Positions 22,485 to 28,357 of a stretch of 47,053 bases of DNA are shown here, one piece after another. The notes under the pieces are model-generated. The model was not told the origin of the DNA, did no database searches, and saw nothing but the letters and a program-made list of their open reading frames with translations. How positions within the stretch are numbered: the first letter of the stretch is position 1; the number at the start of each line of letters is the position of its first letter. The position numbers and the translations under genes are program-made. The DNA comes from Phoronis australis (taxonomy: Eukaryota; Phoronida; Phoronidae), in contig NMRA01000691.1 in the NCBI GenBank assembly GCA_002633005.1, forward strand, positions 126,001 to 173,053, read 5' to 3'.

Positions 22485-25131
22485 CAGGTGTACCTGCATA
22501 TGTAGATACAGTTGATTCTGATCATGGTAGATCATGAGTGTGGCTGGGTTTTCCTGCCTGTTCAACAGGAGTACACTCAACAGAGCAACCGTAAATGAGA
22601 AGGTGTTCGTGACCTGGGATCAAACTGTGGGAGACAAACTGAATGCTGGCTTGCTGCTGCAAATAAAATTGTCCATTTACACCTGACACATTGTTCCTTG
22701 CTGCAGGATTTTGGCTCTATCTTCTCAACACTCTTACCTGGCACTAATGCCAAATTGGCTCCGGTTGAGGGACAGTCTGTTCTTGATGGATTGGAGGTCA
22801 AGGTTGCTTTTGGGGATGTCTGGAAGGAAAGTCTGAGTGAACTGAGTGGAGGTCAAAGGTCAGTTTGCTTTAGTGATGTGTACCTTTAGTTATACTTGTA
22901 CCTTTTTACAGTTTCCTATTCCATATTTATTGCCAGTTTGCATGTAGATAATCATAGTTGTATTCAAGTGGTACAGGGGATGTCATTGTTCGTTTTTCTA
23001 ATAACTTGATATCGTCAATTCTGTTGTGTCTTGCACGTGTTTGTATGTTGCTTAGTATATATCCCATGGTTTAATTCAACTAGTGTCACTGTGACTTTAG
23101 TATATGTAAGGTAAGTAAGGAGTAACAGTGTATTAAAAGAGCTGATGGTTCATGTTACCTCCTTGACTTATAATGTGTCTCTGCAATCTTGTTGCACTTA
23201 ATGTGAATGGGATGTTGTTTACTTGAGACATTTGCTTGGTTTATGGTTAACATTCTTTATGATTGTCTTTTCAATTTGGGACTCTGTACTTTGTCAAGAA
23301 ACTATTCATTTACATTGTCTAGTGATCCCGTTCTCTCTTTTGTTTTGAAATAACTTTTTATGTTCTTTTATTCTTGGGGAATATTTGATTTTCATGGTGA
23401 TTTTCACTGTGACATTTTCTTATGCCTGAAATCGTATGTAATCAGTGTGTATCTGGGGACTGTTTGCTATTGTATCTCTTTGCCTCTCCTCCAGGTCCTT
23501 GGTGGCGTTGTCACTCATCCTGTCCCTGCTGCTGTTCAAGCCCGCCCCCCTTTACATCCTGGACGAGGTCGACGCGGCCCTTGACCTCTCGCACACACAG
23601 AACATTGGGCAGATGTTGAGGACCCACTTCAAGCACTCCCAGGTAAATACGTAATTAATTGAACTTCTATAGACCTATGCGAAATACGGAGGCCACAACT
23701 CGACATTAAGGTGATGAAACCAATGCAATTCAGCATCACCGACAACTATTTACATCATGGCAGTGTCGCAGTCTACTTCATTACCACAGTCACTGGTATA
23801 AGTTAGTATTTTGTAATATTGCAGGGCTCTGATTACAAAACTAAGTCAAATTGAGAAGATTTTGCCAGCTTCAGGCTTGTGATTCAGAGATTAACAGGGT
23901 TGCTGACAGCAGGCAATGTAATGCAAAGAACTTACCTGCATGTTTGATTTTTCAACTATACACCTGAATATGAGTGCCATCACTAGTTATTTAAATTCCC
24001 GTAAGAAAAACAAACTGCATGTGGCTTTGCTGCTAATCTTGAATAACTGCAATAGATGGCTATATCATTTACTGTATAATTATTTTTTTACTGAGCCTTG
24101 TCTAAATATTCAAACTTAACGCCAACAACAGAGGTCATGATGGTGACACTCTTTTTAAATTTTATCTGGACACAAACTTAATAAAATTGTCCCCAAAGCT
24201 TATTTTCTTTAAATAATACATAGGCGTGGAAAAGTATCGCTCCCGGCCACCACCCAGGTATGATATCAACTCTCTGACTTGAAACGCCACTTTCATATCA
24301 AATGAATTTATGTACATCAACATTAAAAAACGATTTGAACCAGTTTGCATTATTGTAAGTGTAGGAATTATTGTTGTCAGTTCTGCTCCTTTGTTTGTGT
24401 CTCACTCAGGTCAGTTCTGCTCCTTTGTTTGTGTCTCACTCAGGTCAGTTCTGCTCCTTTGTTTGTGTCTCACTCAGTTTCATCAATATTCTCTCCGGCT
24501 TATTGGGTTCTTCGGAATACCAAATATCTTGAACAGCAGTAAACACGGGCAATCTTTACATTTTTTGCCATGTTTCACTGCAAATTGATTACTTCCACGC
24601 ATACAGCTTCCTTTGACTTTTGTGACAGCCCACTACAACATACTGTCTTCCATCTCTTTATTTTGGACGGCTTAGTTTTTCTGGTCTTTTCACACTTTCA
24701 CCACGCACCGCACACCAACGGTCCAGGGGAGTTAACTCTTCGGGATTGCTTGCGGAGAAAGGTCTATCAGCAGGACCCTATCTCTCCTGAGGGGAAAATT
24801 GTCTGTGCCTTTTGAGAGGTTTTTTATCTTTAGATTGGAGGGTGAATACTGTACCACTACATCATTGTCTCAGCTTGGTGTACTTGTAATTGCCACTTCT
24901 CTGTCTTTGCAGTTCATCGTGGTCTCTCTCAAGGACGGCATGTTTAACAACGCCAACGTCCTGTTCAAGACTAAGTTTGTGGATGGTGTCTCCACTGTCA
25001 CGAGATACGTCCAGAACCAGGCCTCCCGCAGCACCTCCAGTGTGACTAGCGACAAGTCAACAGTCAAAAAGACAAACAAGAAAGCTCGAATTGAGCACCC
25101 AACTCAACCACTCGCTCAAAGCAATGCTTGA
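1..25131 (+). CDS. SMC2: SMC2, condensin core ATPase (partial, 21 exons, 5' end outside window)
   Basis: SMC2 pairs with SMC4 to form the ATPase core of condensin I and II, which compact mitotic chromosomes by DNA loop extrusion. Exons: 1-106, 2130-2240, 2662-2799, 4568-4708, 5876-6025, 7601-7790, 8939-8993, 9353-9592, 9873-10011, 10837-10983, 11595-11799, 12209-12344, 14354-14478, 15768-15961, 17835-17978, 20705-20899, 21388-21588, 22073-22198, 22707-22858, 23495-23642, 24913-25131. I chained them by GT-AG sites and phase; the result is 1086 residues without a stop. Order: end of N-terminal head ([14 protein letters not shown]), coiled coil 1 (~residues 75-375), hinge (~377-545), coiled coil 2 (~545-805), C-terminal head with LSGGQ at 960-964 and Walker [12 protein letters not shown] at 985-995 (catalytic Glu 989). 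Vertebrate SMC2 is about 1200 residues, so roughly 130 N-terminal residues with Walker A are upstream. [14 protein letters not shown] and the hinge sequence distinguish it from SMC1, 3 and 4. Identification is from family knowledge, not a search. Confidence 0.96.
617..1968. mobile_element. Non-autonomous element with GGGCGGTTAA arrays at both ends (SMC2 intron)
   Basis: The ends are exact 22-bp inverted repeats: 617-638 and 1947-1968 (GTAATCGTTCGGGTTAACGCCC and its complement, read outside-in). Just inside each end lie direct copies of GGGCGGTTAA or GGGCGCTTAA: 640, 676, 694, 732, 750, 779 on the left; 1786, 1820, 1839, 1874, 1893, 1929 on the right, the right set in a ~54-bp period. The ~1 kb between them has no recognisable protein; short minus-strand ORFs at 1018-1251 and 1429-1626 match nothing I know. 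No clear target-site duplication is visible. Most likely a TIR DNA transposon derivative with subterminal repeats; its superfamily is unknown to me. Confidence 0.7.
2130..2240 (+). CDS. SMC2: SMC2 exon b (residues 36-72)
   Basis: Follows TTTTAG. Encodes the conserved [12 protein letters not shown] segment, where the head meets coiled coil 1. 37 codons, phase 0 at both ends, donor GTATAG. Confidence 0.95.
2662..2799 (+). CDS. SMC2: SMC2 exon c (residues 73-118)
   Basis: Acceptor CTTCACAG, donor GTGGGT, 46 codons, phase 0/0. Start of coiled coil 1; contains the SMC2-like [13 protein letters not shown] and LYIAYQF segments. Confidence 0.95.
2800..4567. other. SMC2 intron, 1.77 kb, little structure
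   Basis: No coding segment supported on either strand. The only clear structure is a perfect 20-bp direct duplication (GGTTGTGGTAAACTTTCACA) at 3293-3332. Confidence 0.6.
4568..4708 (+). CDS. SMC2: SMC2 exon d (residues 119-165)
   Basis: Acceptor CTACTGCAG, donor GTGATT, 47 codons, phase 0/0. Charged heptad-rich coiled coil 1 sequence. Confidence 0.94.
4709..5875. other. SMC2 intron, nothing recognised
   Basis: AT-rich intronic sequence; no repeat, RNA gene or coding segment that I can support. Confidence 0.5.
5876..6025 (+). CDS. SMC2: SMC2 exon e (residues 166-215)
   Basis: Acceptor ATCACAG, donor GTAAGT, 50 codons, phase 0/0. Coiled coil 1, Lys/Glu-rich. Confidence 0.94.
7027..7178. repeat. 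Degenerate ~90-bp direct duplication in SMC2 intron
   Basis: Two diverged copies, each running from GGGCTCAGG or GGGCAGGAA through TTCCCCCCTAT to ATGGGCATTT or GTGGGCATTT. The remainder of intron 6026-7600 shows no gene. Confidence 0.5.
7411..7480. repeat. 10-bp minisatellite, AAGGTATGAC/ATGGTATGAC alternating
   Basis: Seven perfect 10-mers alternate between two variants, giving a 20-bp higher-order period of 3.5 copies. Intronic. Confidence 0.95.
7601..7790 (+). CDS. SMC2: SMC2 exon f (residues 216-278 plus one base)
   Basis: Acceptor CTCCTGACAG, donor GTAAGA. Contains [14 protein letters not shown], a conserved SMC2 coiled-coil segment. Ends in phase 1. Its last bases and donor are duplicated 56 bp downstream. 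Confidence 0.95.
7781..7892. repeat. 56-bp tandem duplication of exon f end and splice donor
   Basis: CAGTTGATGGGTAAGATT occurs at 7781 and again at 7837. The rest of the 56-bp copy is diverged but alignable (TATTTGTGA versus ATGTTTGTGA). The second donor (GT at 7847) would follow an in-frame TGA at 7841-7843, so only the first supports the protein. Confidence 0.8.
7980..8340. other. GC-richer patch of unknown origin in SMC2 intron
   Basis: About 360 bp with repeated TTTCCGC/CCGCGG-type words and denser CpG than the flanks, open on the + strand at 7982-8194. Composition suggests an old inserted element; I do not recognise any protein family in it. Confidence 0.3.
8939..8993 (+). CDS. SMC2: SMC2 exon g (residues 279-296)
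   Basis: Short 55-bp exon too small for an ORF scan. Acceptor CTTTTTTTCAG, donor GTAAGT. It joins phase 1 to phase 2 and keeps the frame between exons f and h ([18 protein letters not shown]). Confidence 0.92.
8994..9352. other. SMC2 intron, nothing recognised
   Basis: No repeat, RNA gene or coding segment that I can support. Confidence 0.5.
9353..9592 (+). CDS. SMC2: SMC2 exon h (residues 297-376)
   Basis: Acceptor AATGACAG, donor GTGAGT. Long uninterrupted coiled coil up to the hinge (ends LDTLEAR, with the Arg codon split). Confidence 0.95.
9873..10011 (+). CDS. SMC2: SMC2 exon i, start of hinge (residues 377-423)
   Basis: Acceptor TTTATTACAG, donor GTAAAA. Encodes [20 protein letters not shown] followed by hinge residues. 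The open frame running into this exon from 9706 is intronic read-in. Confidence 0.95.
10365..10416. repeat. 26-bp tandem duplication in SMC2 intron
   Basis: Two copies of AGTTGTTGTTTGCAACA plus a nine-base tail ending ATCAT, at 10365 and 10391, with two base differences. Each contains a TTGTTTGCAACAA-like inverted repeat. Confidence 0.85.
10837..10983 (+). CDS. SMC2: SMC2 exon j, hinge (residues 424-472)
   Basis: Acceptor GTCTACAG, donor GTATGA, 49 codons. Hinge core [16 protein letters not shown] and the [10 protein letters not shown] strand. Confidence 0.96.
11595..11799 (+). CDS. SMC2: SMC2 exon k, hinge (residues 473-540)
   Basis: Acceptor GCTAACAG, donor GTGAGT, phase 0 to 1. Contains [13 protein letters not shown] and [17 protein letters not shown], the end of the dimerisation hinge. 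Confidence 0.96.
11800..12208. other. SMC2 intron, nothing recognised
   Basis: Plain intronic sequence; an open frame continues into it from exon k until 11903 but has no family resemblance. Confidence 0.5.
12209..12344 (+). CDS. SMC2: SMC2 exon l (residues 541-585)
   Basis: Acceptor TGTCTTTCAG. The donor GTGCGT at 12345 was chosen because it gives phase 2 and joins ...LQKVAGQ to [10 protein letters not shown], matching the SMC2 spacing at the start of coiled coil 2. Confidence 0.9.
12990..14058 (+). mobile_element. CTCF-motif repeat family, copy 1 (left-truncated), in SMC2 intron
   Basis: Diverged ~140-bp monomers with G-GCC-CCT-GTGGC-type cores at about 13043, 13192, 13352, 13411, 13551, 13679, 13820 and 13960. 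It ends in the family tail at ~13984-14058 (GAAGCACTCTGTTTGTGGTG onward to CGTTGTA). No hairpin head is present, so this copy is left-truncated or its head is too decayed to see. Oldest-looking copy in the window. Confidence 0.8.
14354..14478 (+). CDS. SMC2: SMC2 exon m (residues 586-627)
   Basis: Acceptor TACCTCAG, donor GTGGGT at 14479, phase 2 to 1. Coiled coil 2 ([18 protein letters not shown]). The last ~20 bases and the donor are repeated four more times downstream. Confidence 0.93.
14451..14735. repeat. 56-bp x ~5 tandem repeat containing exon m end and splice donor
   Basis: GTCTATAGGTGGGT-type units start at 14471, 14527, 14583, 14639 and 14695, exactly 56 bp apart. Units alternate between GTGCATGC...GTCCACA and TTGCATGC...GTCCTCA, so the array grew by duplication of a 112-bp pair. 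The fifth copy reads TATAAGTGGG. Extending the exon to donor 2 brings a TAG immediately before it in frame. Confidence 0.97.
14736..15767. other. SMC2 intron remainder, nothing recognised
   Basis: AT-rich sequence with no supported repeat or coding segment. Confidence 0.5.
15768..15961 (+). CDS. SMC2: SMC2 exon n (residues 628-692)
   Basis: Acceptor CTGTTGCAG, donor GTTAGC. Lys/Glu-rich coiled coil 2 ending TKEKQQ. Phase 1 to 0. Confidence 0.94.
16021..16563. other. Poly-T tract and assembly gap
   Basis: About 37 T residues (16021-16057) run into 503 N (16061-16563). The poly-T probably stopped assembly. Nothing can be said about the missing bases; flanking exons n and o are in phase, so no SMC2 coding exon needs to lie here. 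Confidence 0.97.
16969..17260. repeat. Degenerate ~158-bp direct duplication with CATCAT-rich stretch
   Basis: TGTAGCCTATTTCT...GTTCGTCATATGAATG occurs at ~16970 and ~17127. Each copy is followed by a CATCATCGCCACC/CATCTTCGTCATCATCTC simple-sequence-like stretch. Confidence 0.7.
17835..17978 (+). CDS. SMC2: SMC2 exon o (residues 693-740)
   Basis: Acceptor CTTCTGTCAG, donor GTATGT, 48 codons, phase 0/0. Coiled coil 2. Confidence 0.94.
18127..18458 (+). mobile_element. CTCF-motif repeat family, copy 2, left part
   Basis: Decayed head (CCCACATACTTATTTGCG then CATCATCTCTGCC) followed by a monomer with core GTGCCCCCGAGTGGCAC at 18307-18323. It is interrupted after TTTCTATTAA by the piggyBac-like insertion and resumes at 19614. 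Confidence 0.8.
18463..19609. mobile_element. piggyBac-like non-autonomous element (1147 bp, TTAA target duplications)
   Basis: Flanked by TTAA at 18459-18462 and 19610-19613. Terminal inverted repeat: left CTCATTCCTCCCTGA; right, complemented, CTCATTCGACCCTGA (13 of 15 match). Subterminal inverted words (TCCTCCCTGA near 18467, TCAGGAGGGA near 18572) lie inside the left end. The DNA on both sides joins into one uninterrupted repeat monomer, proving insertion. TTAA duplication and short TIRs are piggyBac traits. The interior lacks a transposase except a short acidic coding remnant at ~19120-19285. Confidence 0.85.
19120..19285 (+). pseudogene. Acidic N-terminal fragment of a piggyBac-type transposase, duplicated and broken
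   Basis: ATGGAGGATAGTGTGGATAC begins a reading MEDSVDTD. A near copy about 68 bp downstream reads [19 protein letters not shown] and is open to a TGA after LHRKLS. The first copy lacks about 4 bases, which throws the frame. An Asp/Glu-rich start is common in piggyBac transposases, and the fragment lies inside the TTAA-flanked element. The family call rests on that context, not on a conserved catalytic motif. Confidence 0.45.
19614..20153 (+). mobile_element. CTCF-motif repeat family, copy 2, right part
   Basis: Continues the interrupted monomer (GATGACG...GGATGGATTCGGCAT). Cores: GCACCATCTGGTGGCC at 19658, GTGCCTTCTAGTGGCAG at 19804, a decayed one at 19928. Ends with the family tail at ~20073-20153 (ATAAACACCCCTAGAAGCAC to GCTCTTGT). 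Confidence 0.85.
20705..20899 (+). CDS. SMC2: SMC2 exon p (residues 741-805)
   Basis: Acceptor CCACTCCAG, donor GTGTGT, 65 codons, phase 0/0. Final part of coiled coil 2. Confidence 0.95.
20900..21387. other. SMC2 intron, nothing recognised
   Basis: No supported structure apart from ordinary AT-rich sequence. Confidence 0.5.
21388..21588 (+). CDS. SMC2: SMC2 exon q (residues 806-872)
   Basis: Acceptor CGCTTACAG, donor GTAAGT, 67 codons. Contains [20 protein letters not shown] and [10 protein letters not shown]-like residues ([14 protein letters not shown]), conserved at the entry to the C-terminal head. Confidence 0.97.
21631..21677. repeat. (AAT)n microsatellite
   Basis: About 15 AAT/TAA units with a few interruptions, directly after exon q. 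Confidence 0.95.
22073..22198 (+). CDS. SMC2: SMC2 exon r (residues 873-914)
   Basis: Acceptor TCTCCTTTAG, donor GTAGAT, 42 codons. Begins YNDLMKKKR-like ([15 protein letters not shown]) as in SMC2. Confidence 0.96.
22433..22482. repeat. (CA)n microsatellite
   Basis: About 24 CA dinucleotides with minor interruptions at the left end. Confidence 0.95.
22707..22858 (+). CDS. SMC2: SMC2 exon s, ABC signature (residues 915-964)
   Basis: Acceptor TTGCTGCAG, donor [18 protein letters not shown] and the ATP-sandwich signature LSGGQ at the end, with the next Arg codon split across the intron. Confidence 0.97.
22859..23494. other. SMC2 intron, nothing recognised
   Basis: Pyrimidine-rich toward its 3' end, as expected before an acceptor; no other structure supported. 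Confidence 0.5.
23495..23642 (+). CDS. SMC2: SMC2 exon t, Walker B (residues 965-1014)
   Basis: Acceptor CTCCTCCAG, donor GTAAAT. Encodes the Walker B and D-loop [11 protein letters not shown] with catalytic Glu, then HTQNIGQML. Confidence 0.98.
24377..24478. repeat. 34-bp x 3 tandem repeat with acceptor-like ends
   Basis: Three near-perfect units (starts 24377, 24411, 24445), each running from TCAGTTCTGCTCC to TTTGTGTCTCACTCAG, so each ends in a pyrimidine-rich CAG. Confidence 0.95.
24913..25131 (+). CDS. SMC2: SMC2 last exon u (residues 1015-1086 and stop)
   Basis: Acceptor [30 protein letters not shown] and [11 protein letters not shown] close the C-terminal head. A variable Ser/Thr/Lys tail follows and ends at TGA 25129-25131. 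Confidence 0.97.
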   Translation, partial: FIVVSLKDGMFNNANVLFKTKFVDGVSTVTRYVQNQASRSTSSVTSDKSTVKKTNKKARIEHPTQPLAQSNA

Positions 25132-25967
25132 AAGAGAGGCTGTGACAGATGTTCTGACAGTTTGCCCTGGAATCAGAATTTGGTCTTATTGGCTATTGTG
25201 CACAGAGAAGTGGTTTTTGAAATGTAATGGCGAATTCTTGGGGAAGGGGAGGGGGGCAGATGGAAACAGTGCACAGATGTTCTTTTTCATTTCAGATTCT
25301 GGCTAGGTTGAGTTAGTTTGTAAAAGGTTTTGAAGAGCACCATTAGACCATTAGGTTTGAAATGAAGAGTGTTCCAGTTTAACAACCCATGCTGTCAACT
25401 TGTGTGTATGGATTTGTGAGTAATTTTAAAGAAACTGTTTGTCAACCCATGGTTTTGCTTACACTGTCCTACAAGTGTTTAAAATTGCACTCACAATGCC
25501 TCCTTCATCTCAATGTTTGCAATTTATAGAGAACACTTGCAGGTCGGCGCATTTTCAAGAATCATGAATATGTACTGAATTTTTAATATTGTTATTTTTT
25601 CACCTTGAACATTGTTTTTGTCATCTTGTTTAAACATATTCTGATAGCAGGAAGAATGAGTTTTGTGTGCATGCCTGTGAACATCTAGTTGTTTTGTGTT
25701 GCAATGTGTAAATATTATGTGTAGTTCTGTGTAGTTCTGCCTCTATGTGATATGTTCCTTCATTCAAGTCACGTTTCCTATGACCTAATGACCAACTATT
25801 CTAATTTTTTTATTTTTTCTGTTTTGTTGCATGCATCAAAAATATACACTTTAAACTAAGGACAAGATACTTTCGAGGGTCAATTGTGCCACACATACCT
25901 CCCAGATGTAAGAATCAAGGAGACTACCAATGGCACAGAACCTCTCATAAACCCAAAATCAAAAGAA

Positions 25968-25973
25968 AATAAA
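25968..25973 (+). terminator. Possible proximal polyadenylation signal AATAAA
   Basis: Canonical hexamer about 840 bp after the SMC2 stop; could give a shorter transcript. Confidence 0.45.
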
Positions 25974-26234
25974 TCTCACTACTGAAATACAATAGCCATG
26001 CTACCTGTGAGCCTAGGATGTGAGTGTGCAGACTCAGTTTAGTGATGTCCAGGTACTGTCTGTTTTACCAATTTTTTAAAGAATGTCTAGACTAATGGTT
26101 ACATGTCAAATTTTATGTAATATTCAATCCTCTTGTGTTCATTTGTCTGTTGTGTATATAGCTAGTTGTTTTATAACATCCGATGTGAACATTTCTTATC
26201 GATTTGCTCTTATCCATATGCACATTTAGCTCTA

Positions 26235-26240
26235 AATAAA
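26235..26240 (+). terminator. Likely main SMC2 polyadenylation signal AATAAA
   Basis: Canonical hexamer followed within ~35 bp by a GT-rich stretch (GATTGGTGTTCTCTGG), the usual downstream element. Confidence 0.65.
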
Positions 26241-26260
26241 TGATTATTTAATTATATTGA

Positions 26261-28357
26261 TTATGATTGGTGTTCTCTGGTTACCAATTAGGGTAGAATT
26301 TCATATATAACCAAATGCGAATGTTTCGCATGTATACGACAGGCCTTGCAAATGGCAGCCACTGAAGTGGTTTGTCATTGAAGTTGGAATGTTGAATTAT
26401 CGACTTGAAGGCTTCCCATTTCAACTGTATGGTCTGCTCTCTGATCTAAAGAACAGAGCCCAGTTGCACTCACACATAACAAAATATATCCACCTGCGTA
26501 ATATACTCGTTGTTAACTTACCATTTTGCGTCACATGCTTTCAAACTCATTTTTTCTCACTTGTCATACATTACATTCAGCCAGGTGACTTGGAGCATTT
26601 CGGAAAACAAGGATGTGAACAGAACGATTTGCGAGATGCTAAATCTTGAGAATCAGTCATTCGATTAAAAATGTCTTCGAAAACACGTGGCTGATTTTTA
26701 ACGTGATTGTGTGTCAAAAATTGAAAGTTAATGAACAAATAGGGTATTTTACAAATTTATTTTAGTACCGACGTTCGTCCTTTTATTTGTACTATTTTTA
26801 CCATTTTATATTCTTATCCATTGGTAACTACACGGCATTCCAGCATCTATTTGACACATATAATGTTAGTTTACTTTCTTAAATTTCGTCTTAGACCCTT
26901 CTTCCGTTTTGGTTACATGTACGTGTGGGACGAGGCAATTGTTGGGGTATGGGTATGGCGTATAATTAGACAAAAATTTACAAGTAATCTGCAAATCAAC
27001 TGGTTTCAATTTGCCACTCGGTAGCTCGTGGGTTGATCTCTCTGGGACGCAATGCTACGCTCCCATCTGTTGAAAATTATGCCGAATAAACGCCCATAGA
27101 ACTTTATTCTGGTGTGAAACTTCTTTTGTCAAGTGTCCAGACTGGTGCGTTTATTCGGAAAATTTCCTCTTAAAGCTCACTCCCATTCAACTTTTTGTCA
27201 CAAATTCAGTTTTATGGAGCATTTACATATAAAAGCGAACAAGGTGTTGTGTTTATTAACATAAAATTTAAAAACAGTTTTAAGTAAAAAATGTCAAAGT
27301 CAGCAAAACTATGACTTTCCGTTTACACGCCCTCCTTTTCCGCCGAATAAGCGCGCGGGCGTTTATTTGGTGTTACTAAACTGCCTGCAAATTTCCATTT
27401 TCCGAATTCACATCCATGGGCTTATCTACGGAAAATTCCGGTAGACACCGATATAAATTATAAAAGACCTGGCAGAAACTCGTTCCCAAACTCGCAGTGC
27501 GGTGTTCCGCCGGAAAATTCCCGGCGACAAGGATTTACTGCAGGCGGATTTAGAAGAGGGTGGGCATCAGGGGGGCCGTCCCCTCTTGGCTGCCGCAAAA
27601 AGAAAGAAAAACAGCAAAAGTGTGAGGAAATATTGAGTTCATTAATTAACCCCGGTACTTAACACTATACGGCTGAAACAAGATTTGACAATGTGTGGAA
27701 TTTTAGTTATTGATGTGCCTGATGGGACTGGCAACCGTAGTGGCGCTCTGCACTACCACTCCGTTTCCGTCGTCTACTCCACTGCGTAATGAAGAAAACT
27801 GCCATATTTTTTTAAGTTGAGTGACAATGAAGAAACAAAAGCTGCTGTTAAGGCGTAAATTCTAGTCGAAGCCATAGTGAGTCACTCAGAAACTCATAAT
27901 TCTTTCTTCGTCAAACATTGAAAATAAGACGATTTGAAAAGCAATCCTCGTCGTTTATGCCAACACGAAAGATGAATTACGGTAGGTCTTTTGGGGAGAC
28001 TTAAGACTATTTTAAACAACAACTTAGCAACGCACTGGTTGCACAAAATATAAAGCGTGTAATCAACATATCAGGTTCGCGGGCAAACGCTCTGGACCAT
28101 ATACAGTGTCTCTTAAGCACGCGGAATTTTATTTGGAAGCGTGCCGGAATTGTGCTTTGACCGCAAATTTGTTGCGAACTCGAAAGAGCTGGACGCTGTA
28201 AATGGTATTGGGAGAAAGAACAATTCCTCATGGTTTGTTGAACCTCTATTTTTTGAAAATTTATTGAGTTTTGTGTTTGCTATGGACGGCTGAAGTGTTG
28301 AAGCACCCGTGGAATTTCTAGTCCGGAGTGTCATACCTTAGTGTAGTATATTACATA
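26261..28357. other. Intergenic region between SMC2 and the perilipin gene
   Basis: No supported gene. Contains CGAATAAACGCCC-type words in both orientations at 27082-27095, 27147-27158, 27342-27354 and 27357-27370, probably a small decayed inverted-repeat element. A purine/G-rich patch lies near 27555-27615. Open frames here have no family resemblance. Confidence 0.5.

Larger units (their letters stand above)
25132..26260 (+). other. SMC2 3' UTR (inferred)
   Basis: AT-rich, no conserved ORF, contains AATAAA at 25968 and 26235. Extent is inferred from the second signal. Confidence 0.65.

Noticed and set aside
22395-22580. Cys-Val-rich minus-strand ORF
   Set aside because: Translation of the CA microsatellite.
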